A stretch of 64,000 nucleotides of DNA from Streptomyces cupreus. Its GTDB lineage: Bacteria > Actinomycetota > Actinomycetes > Streptomycetales > Streptomycetaceae. Position numbers and translations under genes: made by a program. The stretch is taken from positions 62,001-126,000 of the forward strand of contig NZ_JACMSF010000009.1 of the NCBI RefSeq assembly GCF_014257025.1, read 5' to 3'. Below the pieces are notes generated by a model. It had not been told where the DNA came from. It ran no database searches and saw nothing but the letters and a program-made list of their open reading frames with translations. Shown piece after piece: positions 36,556 through 45,358 of the stretch (its first letter is position 1; the number at the start of each line of letters is the position of its first letter).

Positions 36556-37749
36556 ATGATCGACACACTTCCTGCGGTCCTGCTGTGGCTGGTCACCGCC
36601 TGGCGCACCCCGGCCGCATGGCGCGATCCGAGCAAGCGAGTCCTGTGGAGCGCCTTCCTCGCGCTGGCGGTTGCCATGACGCTCCGGCCGGCTTTCGTCG
36701 CCGCGCCCCTGGACGCAAGCCTGCATGTCCACAACCTGAGCTCCCTGGGCAAGCACCTCAGCGGTATCGTCGCGGCGCACTCGGTGCTGACCTTCGTACA
36801 CAACATGGCCGAGGAGAAGGCACCCGGGCTCAAGTCCTCCCGCCTCCACCTCCTGGTCCCGGTCGCTGCGGCAGCCATCATCGCGGTGCTGTTCTTCGCC
36901 GCTCCTCAACCGTACGAGGCGGTGGACCTGCTCACCGACTACGCCACCGACTGGCGCATCGCCGCCTATGGAGTGGTGTGGACGGGGTACCTCGCAGCTG
37001 CGCTGTTCAGCGCCTCCCGGCTGTGCTGGCGCTGGGGCCGACAGCCCGGCACCGGCCTCCTCGGCCGCGGCCTGCGTCTCACCGGCATGGGCACCACCAT
37101 CGGCATCGTCTACGCCGTGCACCGCGTGGCCTTCGTGATCCTGGGGTTCCTGGGACACAGCCCCGTTCCGGCCAGCATGAGTGTGGCGATCAGCGGTCTG
37201 CTGCTCTTCACCGCGCTGCTCTTCATCGTGACCGGTAGCACGCTGCCCGCGGCCGGACGACTGCTCCGCTGGAGCCGCGAATACCGCGACCTGCTGCAGC
37301 TTTACCCGATCTGGTTCAGCCTCACGGAGGCCGTACCCTCCGTCCGCCTCGACCCGCCCCGGCGCAGAACATCCGAGATTCTCCGCCCCCGTCACGTTCA
37401 CGACCGGCTGTATCGCCGCACCATCGAGATCCGAGACGCCGTTCTAACCCTCAGCGACCACGCCCCCAGCAGCCTGCGCGACCAGGCCCGCGCCCACGTC
37501 GCTGCCTCCGGCCTCATCGGCGCCCAAGCCGACATCGCAGCGGAAGCCTGCTGGATCGTCGGCGCCCAGAACTCCCGGCAGCGCAACGAGCCCTCGTCCG
37601 GCGAACCCCTCCCGCCGGCCAGCGGCGGACGGGATCTGCCCAGCGAGATCCACGCACTTAAACAACTCGCCAGGGCCTACAACTCCGACCTCACCCGCAC
37701 CTTCGCCGCCAAGCTCGACCACGCCCGAACGCAGGAGACGACACAGTGA
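36556..37749 (+). CDS. MAB_1171c-like integral membrane protein
   Basis: A 397-residue protein starting 12 bp after the ImmA/IrrE stop. Seven hydrophobic segments occupy the first 245 residues (for example VLWSAFLALAVAMTLRPAF, LLVPVAAAAIIAVLFFAA, LLLFTALLFIVTGSTL). A cytoplasmic helical domain of 150 residues follows (YRDLLQLYPIWFSLTEAVP, HDRLYRRTIEIRDAVLTL). This matches the MAB_1171c-type membrane proteins that regularly follow XRE plus ImmA/IrrE genes in actinomycetes. The function is unknown; a transporter role is only an annotation habit. Confidence 0.7.
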   Translation: MIDTLPAVLLWLVTAWRTPAAWRDPSKRVLWSAFLALAVAMTLRPAFVAAPLDASLHVHNLSSLGKHLSGIVAAHSVLTFVHNMAEEKAPGLKSSRLHLLVPVAAAAIIAVLFFAAPQPYEAVDLLTDYATDWRIAAYGVVWTGYLAAALFSASRLCWRWGRQPGTGLLGRGLRLTGMGTTIGIVYAVHRVAFVILGFLGHSPVPASMSVAISGLLLFTALLFIVTGSTLPAAGRLLRWSREYRDLLQLYPIWFSLTEAVPSVRLDPPRRRTSEILRPRHVHDRLYRRTIEIRDAVLTLSDHAPSSLRDQARAHVAASGLIGAQADIAAEACWIVGAQNSRQRNEPSSGEPLPPASGGRDLPSEIHALKQLARAYNSDLTRTFAAKLDHARTQETTQ

Positions 37750-38324
37750 CCGAGTCCCGCACGGCCCGCCTCATCACCGACACCCTCGCGCCGGCCAACC
37801 TCGTCATCGCGATACTTCTGATCATCGGCTGGCACAGCACGAGCAGCGTCACAGGGCTCGGATGGGGCGTGCTGGCCGCCCTGTTCTGCGGCGGCATCCC
37901 GTTCGCCGTCATCATGCTCGGCGTGAAGCGCGGCAGCTGGACCGACAAGCACATACGAGTCCGTGAGCAGCGAGCCGTCCCCCTCCTCGCCACGATGGCA
38001 TCGGTGCTCATCGGCATCTCGCTGCTTGTCGCCTTCCGTGCTCCCCGTGAGGTTTTCGCTCTGGTCGTCGCCATGCTCGTCGGCCTCGTCGTGACCATGA
38101 TCGTGACTGTCTGGTGGAAGGTCTCGGTGCACACCGCCGTTGCCAGTGGGGTCGTCGTGATCTTGTTGCTCGCGTACGGCGTGCGCATGGCGCCACTGAT
38201 GCTCGGAATCGCAGCCATAGGCTGGTCCCGCGTTGCCCTCCGCGATCACACCCCCGCCCAAACCGCCGTTGGCGCCCTGCTCGGCGGGCTGGCAGCCGCT
38301 GTTGTATTCAGCCTGATGCGCTAA
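37746..38324 (+). CDS. PAP2-like membrane protein
   Basis: A 192-residue membrane protein with about five hydrophobic helices, coupled to the previous gene by GTGA. Residues near the end, VSVHTAVASG and SRVALRDHTPAQTAVGALLG, resemble motifs 2 and 3 of the PAP2 phosphatase superfamily (conserved His and Arg...His). The classical first motif (KxxxxxxRP) is only partly recognisable, so catalytic ability is uncertain. It is the last gene of the XRE/ImmA module. Confidence 0.6.
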   Translation: MTESRTARLITDTLAPANLVIAILLIIGWHSTSSVTGLGWGVLAALFCGGIPFAVIMLGVKRGSWTDKHIRVREQRAVPLLATMASVLIGISLLVAFRAPREVFALVVAMLVGLVVTMIVTVWWKVSVHTAVASGVVVILLLAYGVRMAPLMLGIAAIGWSRVALRDHTPAQTAVGALLGGLAAAVVFSLMR

Positions 38325-38749
38325 GCCCGTCCTTCAACGATTCCCCTCGGCTCGGGATGCGGGGCGGGACAAGCCGCTCTATCCCGGATCTGCGGCGGAG
38401 CGGGGCGCCCTACCGGCGTTTGGCAGGGCCTGTCGGGCTGGATCGGTTGCTGGGCCCTGCGAAGGGCATCCTGGCGGCGGGCGTGGGCAAGGCGTGGGAG
38501 CGGTACGACGCGCTCAAAGGTGTCAGATGGCGAGTCCTGGCGCCCCTGCCACGCCGCCTCCACTTACGTCCGGCGGGGCTGGTTCGGGGCCCGGTGAGTT
38601 CCCAGTTGGCAGCCTGCGGCTTCCAGGTATCCGTCGATCGCCGGAACCTGGGAGCGGGCCTGGAGCGAGTGCAGCTTGTCGCGCAGCTCGGCTTGTCACC
38701 GAGCAGATCCAGAACCTCTCGAGCAGCGATATTGGCAATCCAGGGGCTC
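38325..38749. other. Intergenic region with a possible gene remnant
   Basis: About 425 bp between converging units. On the minus strand near 38575-38760 there is protein-like sequence in two frames (SPWIANIAAREVLDLLGDK, then KLHSLQARSQVPAIDGYLEA), suggesting a short decayed gene tail with a frameshift. I cannot assign it. No strong terminator was seen. Confidence 0.35.
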
Positions 38750-39493
38750 TCAAGAATGGGATCGCAGCAGCGCGCACGCCCTTTCGAGGTCCTCCGGCGT
38801 GTCCACCGCGATGCCCTCGTCCTCGACGGGAAGCATCCGTACTCCGTGCCCGTGCTCGACCAGCCGGAGCATCTCGACGCCTTCGGCGCGCTCAACTGGT
38901 CCCTGTTCCAGGTGCCGGAACAGGTCGAGTCCGCTGCGCGTTAAGCCGTAAAGGCCGAGTTGTCGCAGGTAGTTCGGACGATGGCCCCGCGGATACGGGA
39001 TCGGCTGCCGGGAGAACATGAGGGCCTTGCCGTTCTCGCCGACCACCACTTTGACGACGTTGTGGTCGATGACCGCTGCCGCGTCGTCCAGCTTCGCGTA
39101 CGCGTTGACCGCCAGGGTCTCGGCGCTGAGGTGGAACAGGGCCTCCGACACCGCGTCGATCGCGGCGGGGGCGATGAACGGTTCGTCGCCCTGGACGTTG
39201 ATGTACGCGTCGGCCTGAACGCGCTGGGCGCACTCGGCGACGCGATCCGTCCCGGTGGGGTGGTCGCCGGTCATCACGCAGGGGATGCCGAGCCGGCGGC
39301 AGGCGGCTTGGATGCGCTCGTCGTCGGTGGCGACCACGGCGTCGTCGATCCGTTTCGCCTCCTGACAGCGCTGGTGGACGTGCCACAGCAGCGGCATGTC
39401 GCCGAGCAGGGCCAGGGGCTTTCCGGGAAATCGTGAGGCGCCCCAGCGGCAGGGGATCACCGCTATATGGCGACGCGCTGCGGTGGCGGTCAC
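38750..39493 (-). CDS. KdsB-like CMP-sugar cytidylyltransferase
   Basis: A 247-residue member of the 3-deoxy-manno-octulosonate cytidylyltransferase family. Motifs: CRWGASRFPGKPL (15-27), VATDDERI, GDHPTGTDR (76-84), NVQGDEP (99-105, metal-binding Asp), YLRQLGLYGL, EMLRLVEHG and a terminal VDTPEDLE. The active-site residues look complete. KdsB activates Kdo with CTP for Gram-negative lipopolysaccharide; a Gram-positive bacterium needs another role, such as activating a 2-keto-sugar acid or similar substrate as a CMP ester. It is the last gene of the long operon. Confidence 0.85.
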   Translation of the reverse strand: MTATAARRHIAVIPCRWGASRFPGKPLALLGDMPLLWHVHQRCQEAKRIDDAVVATDDERIQAACRRLGIPCVMTGDHPTGTDRVAECAQRVQADAYINVQGDEPFIAPAAIDAVSEALFHLSAETLAVNAYAKLDDAAAVIDHNVVKVVVGENGKALMFSRQPIPYPRGHRPNYLRQLGLYGLTRSGLDLFRHLEQGPVERAEGVEMLRLVEHGHGVRMLPVEDEGIAVDTPEDLERACALLRSHS

Positions 39494-39548
39494 AGCGTTC
39501 TCCTGTAGGTCGATGGCGGATCAAGGGTGTGTGGGACTGGGGCCGTGA

Positions 39549-40670
39549 TCACCCGGCGAAGTGGTCGAGCCAGACCTTCGCGATGGCCCGGCGTTCGGAC
39601 GAGGACATTTCATGCAGGCCCGGCTCGTGGTCGCCGCGGCTGAGCGCAGCGGTGGCCGCGAGTATCTCGGCCTGCACAAGGTGGATGTAAGTACCGACGG
39701 ACGCGCCGTGGACGAAGTTGACGGCCCCGCCGTCGGCGAGAACGAAGAAGTGATGGCCCGTCACGTCGTACCGCGTCAGATGCTCCCCGGCGGGAGTCCG
39801 CCGATAGCGCCCGTCGAGCGAGCCCAGCTCTAGTTCGTCCTCGGAGGACGTCACCGAGGCCACGTAGGCGCCATTGCACAGCGCCTCGAAATGCCCCTGC
39901 CGCAGCGCCAGGTTGCCGGTGGCGCACAACACGAGGTCGGCGTCGCGGAGTGCCTCGGCGCGGGAAGTGGCCGTACGGAACCCCTGGGAGTGTGCCTGCA
40001 CTCGCTTGACGGGGTCGCTGTCGTAGACGGTGACGCGTACGTCGTTGGCGCGCAGGGTCTGGGCGATGGCGCGGCCGACCTTGCCGAAGCCGATCACGCA
40101 GGCACCCCGGCTGACCAGGATGTCGCCGCGAGTGCGGACCAGGGACTCGGTGGAGAAGACGATGGACCGTCCCACCAGGTGGTCTTCGCAGTCCTTCAGA
40201 GGGGACCGCGCCACCGAGAAGACGGGGCAGGGCAGTTGGCCGAGTGACGCGTACCGCTGGTGGCCGTTCTCGGTGTCCTCGACGACGCCGACGATCCGGC
40301 CGGAGAACTTCTCGACCAGAGTGCCGAGGCTGGGTGCGAAGTAGCCCCCGATGTCGAGCAGTACGACGTCACGACCGGGAGCGGTGACCTCCAGGTACTC
40401 CAGGGCGCTGGTGGGGTCCGTGAACAGGACGCGGCTCAGAGGGTGCACGGCGTACTCGCGGCGCACCTCCGTGAGGGTCCGCTGGGAGATGGACCTGGGC
40501 TTGGGCAGCACAGCAGCGACCGTGGTGATCCGGGCCATCGCGTGGAGGAACGCCGGGCGCTCGGGGAGCAGGTGGGTGATGATCAGCGAGCTGATCTGTC
40601 CGTCGGCGGGGAATTGCGCGGTGATCCGGCGGAAGAAGGCGTCCCGCCGGATTTTTTCGGGGCTCTCCAC
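39549..40670 (-). CDS. S-adenosylhomocysteine hydrolase-like NAD-binding protein
   Basis: A 373-residue protein with the SAH-hydrolase architecture: an N-terminal substrate-type domain, VVEDTENGHQRY (compare VEETTTG), an NAD Rossmann motif GFGKVGRAIAQTL, a strand pair VYDSDPVKRVQA and DADLVLCATGN, and a C-terminal LADGGAVNFVHGAS. It is shorter than true SAH hydrolases (over 400 residues). The usual Lys-x-x-x-Asp-Asn triad region is replaced by a divergent IVFSTESLVRTRG. It is therefore probably a paralogue acting on another nucleoside-like or 3'-hydroxyl substrate by NAD-dependent redox chemistry (inference). Confidence 0.7.
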   Translation of the reverse strand: MESPEKIRRDAFFRRITAQFPADGQISSLIITHLLPERPAFLHAMARITTVAAVLPKPRSISQRTLTEVRREYAVHPLSRVLFTDPTSALEYLEVTAPGRDVVLLDIGGYFAPSLGTLVEKFSGRIVGVVEDTENGHQRYASLGQLPCPVFSVARSPLKDCEDHLVGRSIVFSTESLVRTRGDILVSRGACVIGFGKVGRAIAQTLRANDVRVTVYDSDPVKRVQAHSQGFRTATSRAEALRDADLVLCATGNLALRQGHFEALCNGAYVASVTSSEDELELGSLDGRYRRTPAGEHLTRYDVTGHHFFVLADGGAVNFVHGASVGTYIHLVQAEILAATAALSRGDHEPGLHEMSSSERRAIAKVWLDHFAG

Positions 40671-40697
40671 GGCAACTCCTGTCAGGTCGCGAGATGG

Positions 40698-41693
40698 TCA
40701 GGCCGCGGCGTGGTACGCCGGCCGGGTCAGGGCCTGCATCTGGGCGCGCATGCCGTTGTGAAGGTCGACCGTGGGCTGCCAGCCCAGTAGGTCGTGGGCG
40801 CGGCCGGAGTTGGCCCGGGTGGTCAGGACGTCGCCGTTGCGTGCGTGCTCCACGTGGATCTGGATGTCGCGGCCGACGAGGCTCTTGGCGATGTTGATCA
40901 CTTCGAGCAGGGAGGCGTTGGAGCCACCGCCGACGTTGACGATGCCCGTGTCGGTCGGCGCGAAGGCAGCCGCGATGGTGGCTGTGACCGCGTCGTCGAT
41001 GTAGGTGAAGTCCCGGCGCTGGTGACCGTCGCCGTACAGGCGGAGCGGCTGTCCGGTGATGGCGGCCAGGAGAGCGCGGTGGGTGAACATGTCATGGCGC
41101 TGACGCGGCCCGTAGACGGTGAAGTACCGCAGAGCGACGACGTCTGTGGGGCAGTCGACGCGGGCCGCGTGCGCCAGGCAGAGCTGCTCCTCGGCGAGCT
41201 TGGTGACCGCGTACGGGGAGGCCGGCCGAGGATGGTCGCTCTCGACACTGGGACCGCCGCTGGTGGGTCCGTAGACGCTGGAGGAGGAGGCTACGACCAC
41301 GCGGGGGACGCGCATGCGGGTGGCGGCGTCCATCACTCGCTGGGTGCCGAGGATGTTGGAGGCTACGTAGTCGCTGAAGTGCGGGCCCCACGAAGGTCGT
41401 ACGCCGGGGATGCCCGCCAGGTGGAAGATCACGTCCGCGTCGAAGAGGAGCGGATCGATCGCGCAGGTCAGCAGATCGGCGGTGATGTGCATGTATCCCG
41501 GGAGGCCGTGCGACGCGGCGAGGTTGGCCGCTGCCGTCTGATCTGTGGCGGGGTCGCGACGGTCGACGCCGATCACAGTGGTTCCTGCCTGGAGCAGGGT
41601 GTGGGCGAGGTGAGAGCCGATGAATCCGGCGGCTCCGGTCACCACCGCGCGCCGGGGCGTCGGTGTGGTCGAGGCGGAGGTGCTTTCTGACAC
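40698..41693 (-). CDS. NAD-dependent epimerase/dehydratase (extended SDR)
   Basis: A 331-residue extended short-chain dehydrogenase. It has the NAD motif TGAAGFIG (19-26), the strand end FHLAGI, the catalytic Ser region (ASSSSVYG), and Tyr161/Lys165 (PYAVTKLAEE). The C-terminal half matches UDP-glucose 4-epimerase-like proteins (LRYFTVYGPRQRHDMF, YIDDAV). It probably epimerises or dehydrates a nucleotide sugar in the pathway. It sits 27 bp from the SAH-hydrolase-like gene in the operon. Confidence 0.85.
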   Translation of the reverse strand: MSESTSASTTPTPRRAVVTGAAGFIGSHLAHTLLQAGTTVIGVDRRDPATDQTAAANLAASHGLPGYMHITADLLTCAIDPLLFDADVIFHLAGIPGVRPSWGPHFSDYVASNILGTQRVMDAATRMRVPRVVVASSSSVYGPTSGGPSVESDHPRPASPYAVTKLAEEQLCLAHAARVDCPTDVVALRYFTVYGPRQRHDMFTHRALLAAITGQPLRLYGDGHQRRDFTYIDDAVTATIAAAFAPTDTGIVNVGGGSNASLLEVINIAKSLVGRDIQIHVEHARNGDVLTTRANSGRAHDLLGWQPTVDLHNGMRAQMQALTRPAYHAAA

Positions 41694-41721
41694 GGAACTC
41701 TCCAGAGGTTGGTGGGGTCGG

Positions 41722-42558
41722 TCAGCTCAGCCGCGCCAGCACGGTGCGGCCGTGGGCGCTGAGCGCGAGGTCGTCCTGCTCGTGTCCCCGGACCAGCGCG
41801 GTGGCTGCTTCGATGGCGCCGAAGGACTCCAGGAGATGTTGCTCGGCGTCGCTCAGCTCCCTCCCGTACGCGGCGAAGAAGGCGCTACGGAGATGAGGGG
41901 CGGCCTGCCAGCGGCGGAACTCGAGCCGGGCGAAGTCCCGGATGCGGGCGTCGCGTCGCATGTGCTCGAAGTCGCAGATCCAGAAGCCGTCCCCGATGAG
42001 CCAGTTCCTGGGCTGGTAGTCGAGGTGGCACACGGCGCTCTCCACCTGGATGCGGGATAGAAGGTCCGCGACCTGCAGCAGGCGCCTCGTTTCGTCTGTC
42101 GAAAGGAGGTCCGCGCGGTCGGCCCTGTCGACCCAGCCTCGGAGCCGACCGGCCAGCTCGACGCCGATGCCGCCGGTCTTGGGACCTGCCGTGGCCCGGT
42201 GGAGGGCACCCAGCACGAGGCCGGCGTTGTGGTGAGCCTGTTCCTCCTCGGCCGAGCCCGGCGGCAGGACGTCGCCGCTCTGCCCACGTACCGCCGTGAG
42301 CAGCAGAGTGCGTGTGGAGTCCTGTCGGCCGACCAACTCAGGGGCGTGGCCTTGAAGGTGGCGTCCCCATGTCACGTAGGCGTGCGCCTCGTGGACATAC
42401 CGGTTCCAATTGGCGTGCTGCTTGGCTAAGTAGGCGTTCCCGCGGACATCGACAAGGTGTAGCAGGTGAGGCGGTAGGGCCGGGTCCGCGACGATGTGGA
42501 CGGCTCCGACCGTCTGGCGCGCGAGTTCCATGCGCGGGTCGTCGTACGCCGTGATCAC
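41722..42558 (-). CDS. Aminoglycoside phosphotransferase-fold kinase (first)
   Basis: A 278-residue small-molecule kinase fold: ATP lysine region (AYLAKQHANWNRYVHEA), Brenner motif CHLDYQPRNWLI with His178, Asp180 and Asn185, and the metal Asp196 (CDFEHMRRD). Family members phosphorylate sugar or aminocyclitol hydroxyls or act as self-resistance enzymes. It is coupled (ATGA) to the histidine phosphatase upstream, an opposing pair that could install and remove a protecting phosphate (inference). Confidence 0.75.
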   Translation of the reverse strand: MITAYDDPRMELARQTVGAVHIVADPALPPHLLHLVDVRGNAYLAKQHANWNRYVHEAHAYVTWGRHLQGHAPELVGRQDSTRTLLLTAVRGQSGDVLPPGSAEEEQAHHNAGLVLGALHRATAGPKTGGIGVELAGRLRGWVDRADRADLLSTDETRRLLQVADLLSRIQVESAVCHLDYQPRNWLIGDGFWICDFEHMRRDARIRDFARLEFRRWQAAPHLRSAFFAAYGRELSDAEQHLLESFGAIEAATALVRGHEQDDLALSAHGRTVLARLS

Positions 42559-43211
42559 GACGCCGCCTCCGTCGCTGACGCGTATATGTGGGCGGTGTCG
42601 TTGTGCCGGTCCAGCATCCAGCGCCGCTGGCCGAGGCGGTTTAGGTGGTGCTGCCAGCGGGTGATGGAACCGTGGGACACGGTGAAGCCCGCCGGCGAAC
42701 CCGGCGGGATCGCGAGAAGCAAGGTGTGCGCGACAATCACGGTCTCGCCGTGTGCGGCGAACAGGACACGATCGCCCTCGTGCCGGTCGATGAGGCCGTG
42801 GAGGAAGTCTCCGGCCCGCTGGAGGTAGCCGTTCCAGGTGTCGGACCCTTCCGCCCAGGGCCGGTCGGGGTGGGCGTGCGGCCCGCCGTCGGCGGCGGTC
42901 TTCACCTCGGTCCAGGATTTGCCGTCGGCCGCACCGTGGATGGGGCCGTCGAGACCGGGCGCGGTGCGCATCGGCAGGCCGAGCGCCTGGCTGAGGATCT
43001 CGCCGGTCTGCCGAAGTCGGAGACGAGGGCCGGTGTAGAGAGCGGTGAAGGGCCTGTCGCGATGCTCGTCAGCTAGCCGGGCAGCTGCCTGTTCGACCTG
43101 GTCGTACCCGAGGTTGGTGAGCCCGGTGCAGGTGGCCGGGCCGCCGACGACGCCTTTGGCGTTGCAGTGGGCCTCACCATGGCGGACGAAGACGAGTTCC
43201 GTGGTGATCAT
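42555..43211 (-). CDS. Histidine phosphatase family protein
   Basis: A 218-residue phosphoglycerate-mutase-like phosphatase. It opens with the catalytic RHG motif (FVRHGEAHCN, Arg10-His11-Gly12), then has TALYTGPRLRLRQTGEIL (second Arg) and a late VLFAAHGETVIV with the second catalytic His. Substrate unknown; within this operon a sugar or nucleotide phosphate is likely. It overlaps both neighbours by ATGA. Confidence 0.85.
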   Translation of the reverse strand: MITTELVFVRHGEAHCNAKGVVGGPATCTGLTNLGYDQVEQAAARLADEHRDRPFTALYTGPRLRLRQTGEILSQALGLPMRTAPGLDGPIHGAADGKSWTEVKTAADGGPHAHPDRPWAEGSDTWNGYLQRAGDFLHGLIDRHEGDRVLFAAHGETVIVAHTLLLAIPPGSPAGFTVSHGSITRWQHHLNRLGQRRWMLDRHNDTAHIYASATEAAS

Positions 43212-43972
43212 GCGAGACCTTGGAGTCGGGGGCGTGGAACCGGCCAGCCGAAGCGGTAACCGTTGCGCCCTGCGTACGGGGCGGTCAGAACGCAGTGCAG
43301 GGCGAGGAAGTCGTCGAGGCGCTCGCGATCCGTCGTACCGAGCCGGGAGTCGTGGCGGCCGGCGGCCTCGTTGTACGTGCTCAGGGCCTCGTCGATGGCG
43401 GGTGGGCCGATCGGGCCGTACGTCATGACCAGCGTCGTGATCAGCTTGGCCAGGTCGTACCCGAACGGGGCGAGTGTGAGGTCGTCGGTATCGAGGGTGA
43501 AGACCGTGCCGTCCTCGGTGAACAGGAAGTTCCGCGGGTTGCTGTCCTTGTAGAAGGCGGCGGGCCCCTCGGCGGTCTTCTCCAAAAGCGTCAGCATCGC
43601 GTGCAGAGCGATCCTGTCCGGCAGGTGGCCTTGCTCCAGCCGCCTGCGCAGTGCCACTTCGCGTACCGTGAGGTAGCCGCCGAACGGAGTGCCGTCGCGG
43701 AAGGTGTGCGGCTCGTTCAGGGAGACGGATCGCAGGTCACTGGCCCAGGCGGTGCCGTGAGCGCTGCCCAGCAGCCCCGCCAGCCGCGGCAGGTCGCCGG
43801 GTTCTGCGTGGCGGCCCTCGATCCACTCGAAGGTCAGGCTGTTCGGGCCGGTGACCGTCAGGGCCGGCTGGCGAAGCGGCTGCGCGTGGGCGTCCAGCCA
43901 GGTGCGGTGACGGGCGGCGGCGGCAGTGTGTTCCGGGGTCGCGTAAGTCTTGGTGAAGTGGGTGATTCTCAC
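43208..43972 (-). CDS. Kinase of the aminoglycoside phosphotransferase fold (second)
   Basis: A 254-residue protein from GTG 43972, which overlaps the methyltransferase stop (GTGA). The catalytic loop is FYKDSNPRNFLF with Asp143 and Asn148, and the metal-binding region is TLDTDDLTLAPFGYDLAKL with Asp161. The usual His before the catalytic Asp is Lys142, a known kind of variation in this superfamily. It likely phosphorylates a pathway intermediate or confers self-protection. A frame extending far upstream is a shadow of the methyltransferase gene. Confidence 0.7.
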   Translation of the reverse strand: MRITHFTKTYATPEHTAAAARHRTWLDAHAQPLRQPALTVTGPNSLTFEWIEGRHAEPGDLPRLAGLLGSAHGTAWASDLRSVSLNEPHTFRDGTPFGGYLTVREVALRRRLEQGHLPDRIALHAMLTLLEKTAEGPAAFYKDSNPRNFLFTEDGTVFTLDTDDLTLAPFGYDLAKLITTLVMTYGPIGPPAIDEALSTYNEAAGRHDSRLGTTDRERLDDFLALHCVLTAPYAGRNGYRFGWPVPRPRLQGLA

Positions 43973-44823
43973 GTCCGGCCTCCTCGCGGCCGGGCCACGA
44001 CGTAGGTGATGACCGAGCTGGTGGTGATCGGCTGGTCCGAGAGGAATTCGTGGAGCGCGGCGGCCAGCGCGCCCGGCTTGCCGTACAGGTCGGGGGCGAG
44101 GTCGTACTTCGGGTTCGTGGCGAGATACTCGGCCGCGTGATCGTGTCCGTCGAAGGTGAAGCGGTGCTCCTCGTGCTCGGTCGTGATCACGTTCAGGGAG
44201 GGCTTCGCCAGGTCGGCGAGGTTGCCGCCGTGCGCGGAGATGTAGAGGCTTTCGTGCTGCTCGGCGCGCGGGTCGAGTCCGGCGGCGGCCACCAGGGAGT
44301 CCATCTCGCGGTAGCTGTCGAGCGCCTTGGTGACGAGGATGGCCACGCCGTCGGGGGCCAGGACACGGGCGATCTCCGCAATGGCCTGCTCGGGGTGCGT
44401 CGAGTGGTAGAGGCAGAAGGCGGCGACGGCCAGGTCGCAGGAACCGTCCGGCATCGGTATGCGGTGGAAGTCCCCTTTCAGGAAGCCGATCTGGACACCG
44501 GGAACGCGGCCCACCCGCTTGCGGGCATCGGCCACCAGCGCGGGCGCCGCGTCGATGCCGACGAGGCGTTTTGGATGTAGTTGCTCGGCCAGGACCCGGC
44601 TGCTGGTGCCGCGACCGCAACCGATGTCCGCCACGAGGCGGAGACGCTCCGAGCCCTGCGCACGGTGGGACCGGGCAAGGTGGACGATGGTGTCGGGTAC
44701 CGGCCGACCAGCGGTCCTGGCCCGCATCAACGCGTTGGACCGTCTGGCCAGCCGGGAGGCGTGCCCGTACAGGGCTTCCTGCCGCCCGGGATCGAGGAAC
44801 GGGTTGAGGTTCATGCGCCGCAC
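43969..44823 (-). CDS. Class I SAM-dependent methyltransferase
   Basis: A 284-residue methyltransferase with AdoMet motif I VADIGCGRGTSS (64-75), the acidic strand end LVGIDAAP, the GDFHRIPMPDGSCDLAV block and post-motif ARVLAPDGVAILVTKA. The C-terminal 110 residues form a substrate-binding extension. It closes with an Arg/Gly-rich tail that overlaps the next gene. The target is not predictable from sequence. Confidence 0.85.
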   Translation of the reverse strand: MRRMNLNPFLDPGRQEALYGHASRLARRSNALMRARTAGRPVPDTIVHLARSHRAQGSERLRLVADIGCGRGTSSRVLAEQLHPKRLVGIDAAPALVADARKRVGRVPGVQIGFLKGDFHRIPMPDGSCDLAVAAFCLYHSTHPEQAIAEIARVLAPDGVAILVTKALDSYREMDSLVAAAGLDPRAEQHESLYISAHGGNLADLAKPSLNVITTEHEEHRFTFDGHDHAAEYLATNPKYDLAPDLYGKPGALAAALHEFLSDQPITTSSVITYVVARPRGGRT

Positions 44824-44845
44824 CCCCGCTGGAGGCGCGGGCGGC

Positions 44846-45358
44846 TCAGCTCTGCCGGGCGGCGGCCTTCCGCAACCAGCGCCGCGTCTGCCGTCGGCTG
44901 GTCAGCAGCACCACGTCGGCATGCCCGGCCGCAAACTGATCGATCTTGGCCATGACACGGGGACGCATCTTGCGCCGGTACGTCGCCACGTACTTGATCA
45001 CGCCCCAGTGGATGCGGTTGTGCACCCCGTTGCCCTTGTGCCCGGCCCCGTGCCGGAGCTGCCGGGAGAAGACCCCCCACAGTGCGGCAGGGGTGGAGAC
45101 GTCCATCAGGACGACGGTGTCGCAGGCTTCGAGCCGGATCTGGAGCGTGGAGTTGTAGTTGCCGTCGATCACCCACTTCTCCTGCGCGACCAGGTCGCGC
45201 TGGACCGCGGCGAACTTCTCCATGGGCAGTTCGTTCCACTCGTCGTCGTAGAACGCGGCGTCCAGGTGCGTCACCGGGGCGTCCAGGACATCCCCCAGCG
45301 CACGGGCCACATGCGACTTGCCGCTGCCTCCGCAGCCGACGATGGCGACCTTCTTCAT
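44846..45358 (-). CDS. P-loop kinase, FlaR / adenylate-kinase-like
   Basis: A 170-residue P-loop protein with Walker A GCGGSGKS at residues 8-15 and the pattern of FlaR-type nucleoside-kinase-like proteins: VTHLDAAFYDDEWNELP, WVIDGNYNSTLQIRLEACDTVVLMD and a helical lid rich in Arg. ATG 45358 places the Walker motif at the usual distance from the N-terminus. In a nucleotide-modifying pathway it could act as a nucleotide kinase (inference). A 96-bp gap upstream separates it from the next gene and could hold an internal promoter. Confidence 0.7.
   Translation of the reverse strand: MKKVAIVGCGGSGKSHVARALGDVLDAPVTHLDAAFYDDEWNELPMEKFAAVQRDLVAQEKWVIDGNYNSTLQIRLEACDTVVLMDVSTPAALWGVFSRQLRHGAGHKGNGVHNRIHWGVIKYVATYRRKMRPRVMAKIDQFAAGHADVVLLTSRRQTRRWLRKAAARQS

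Noticed and set aside
43208..44620. 470-codon frame joining methyltransferase and kinase regions
   Set aside because: The N-terminal 200 codons are Arg-rich shadow of the methyltransferase gene; the kinase has its own GTG with a GTGA overlap.
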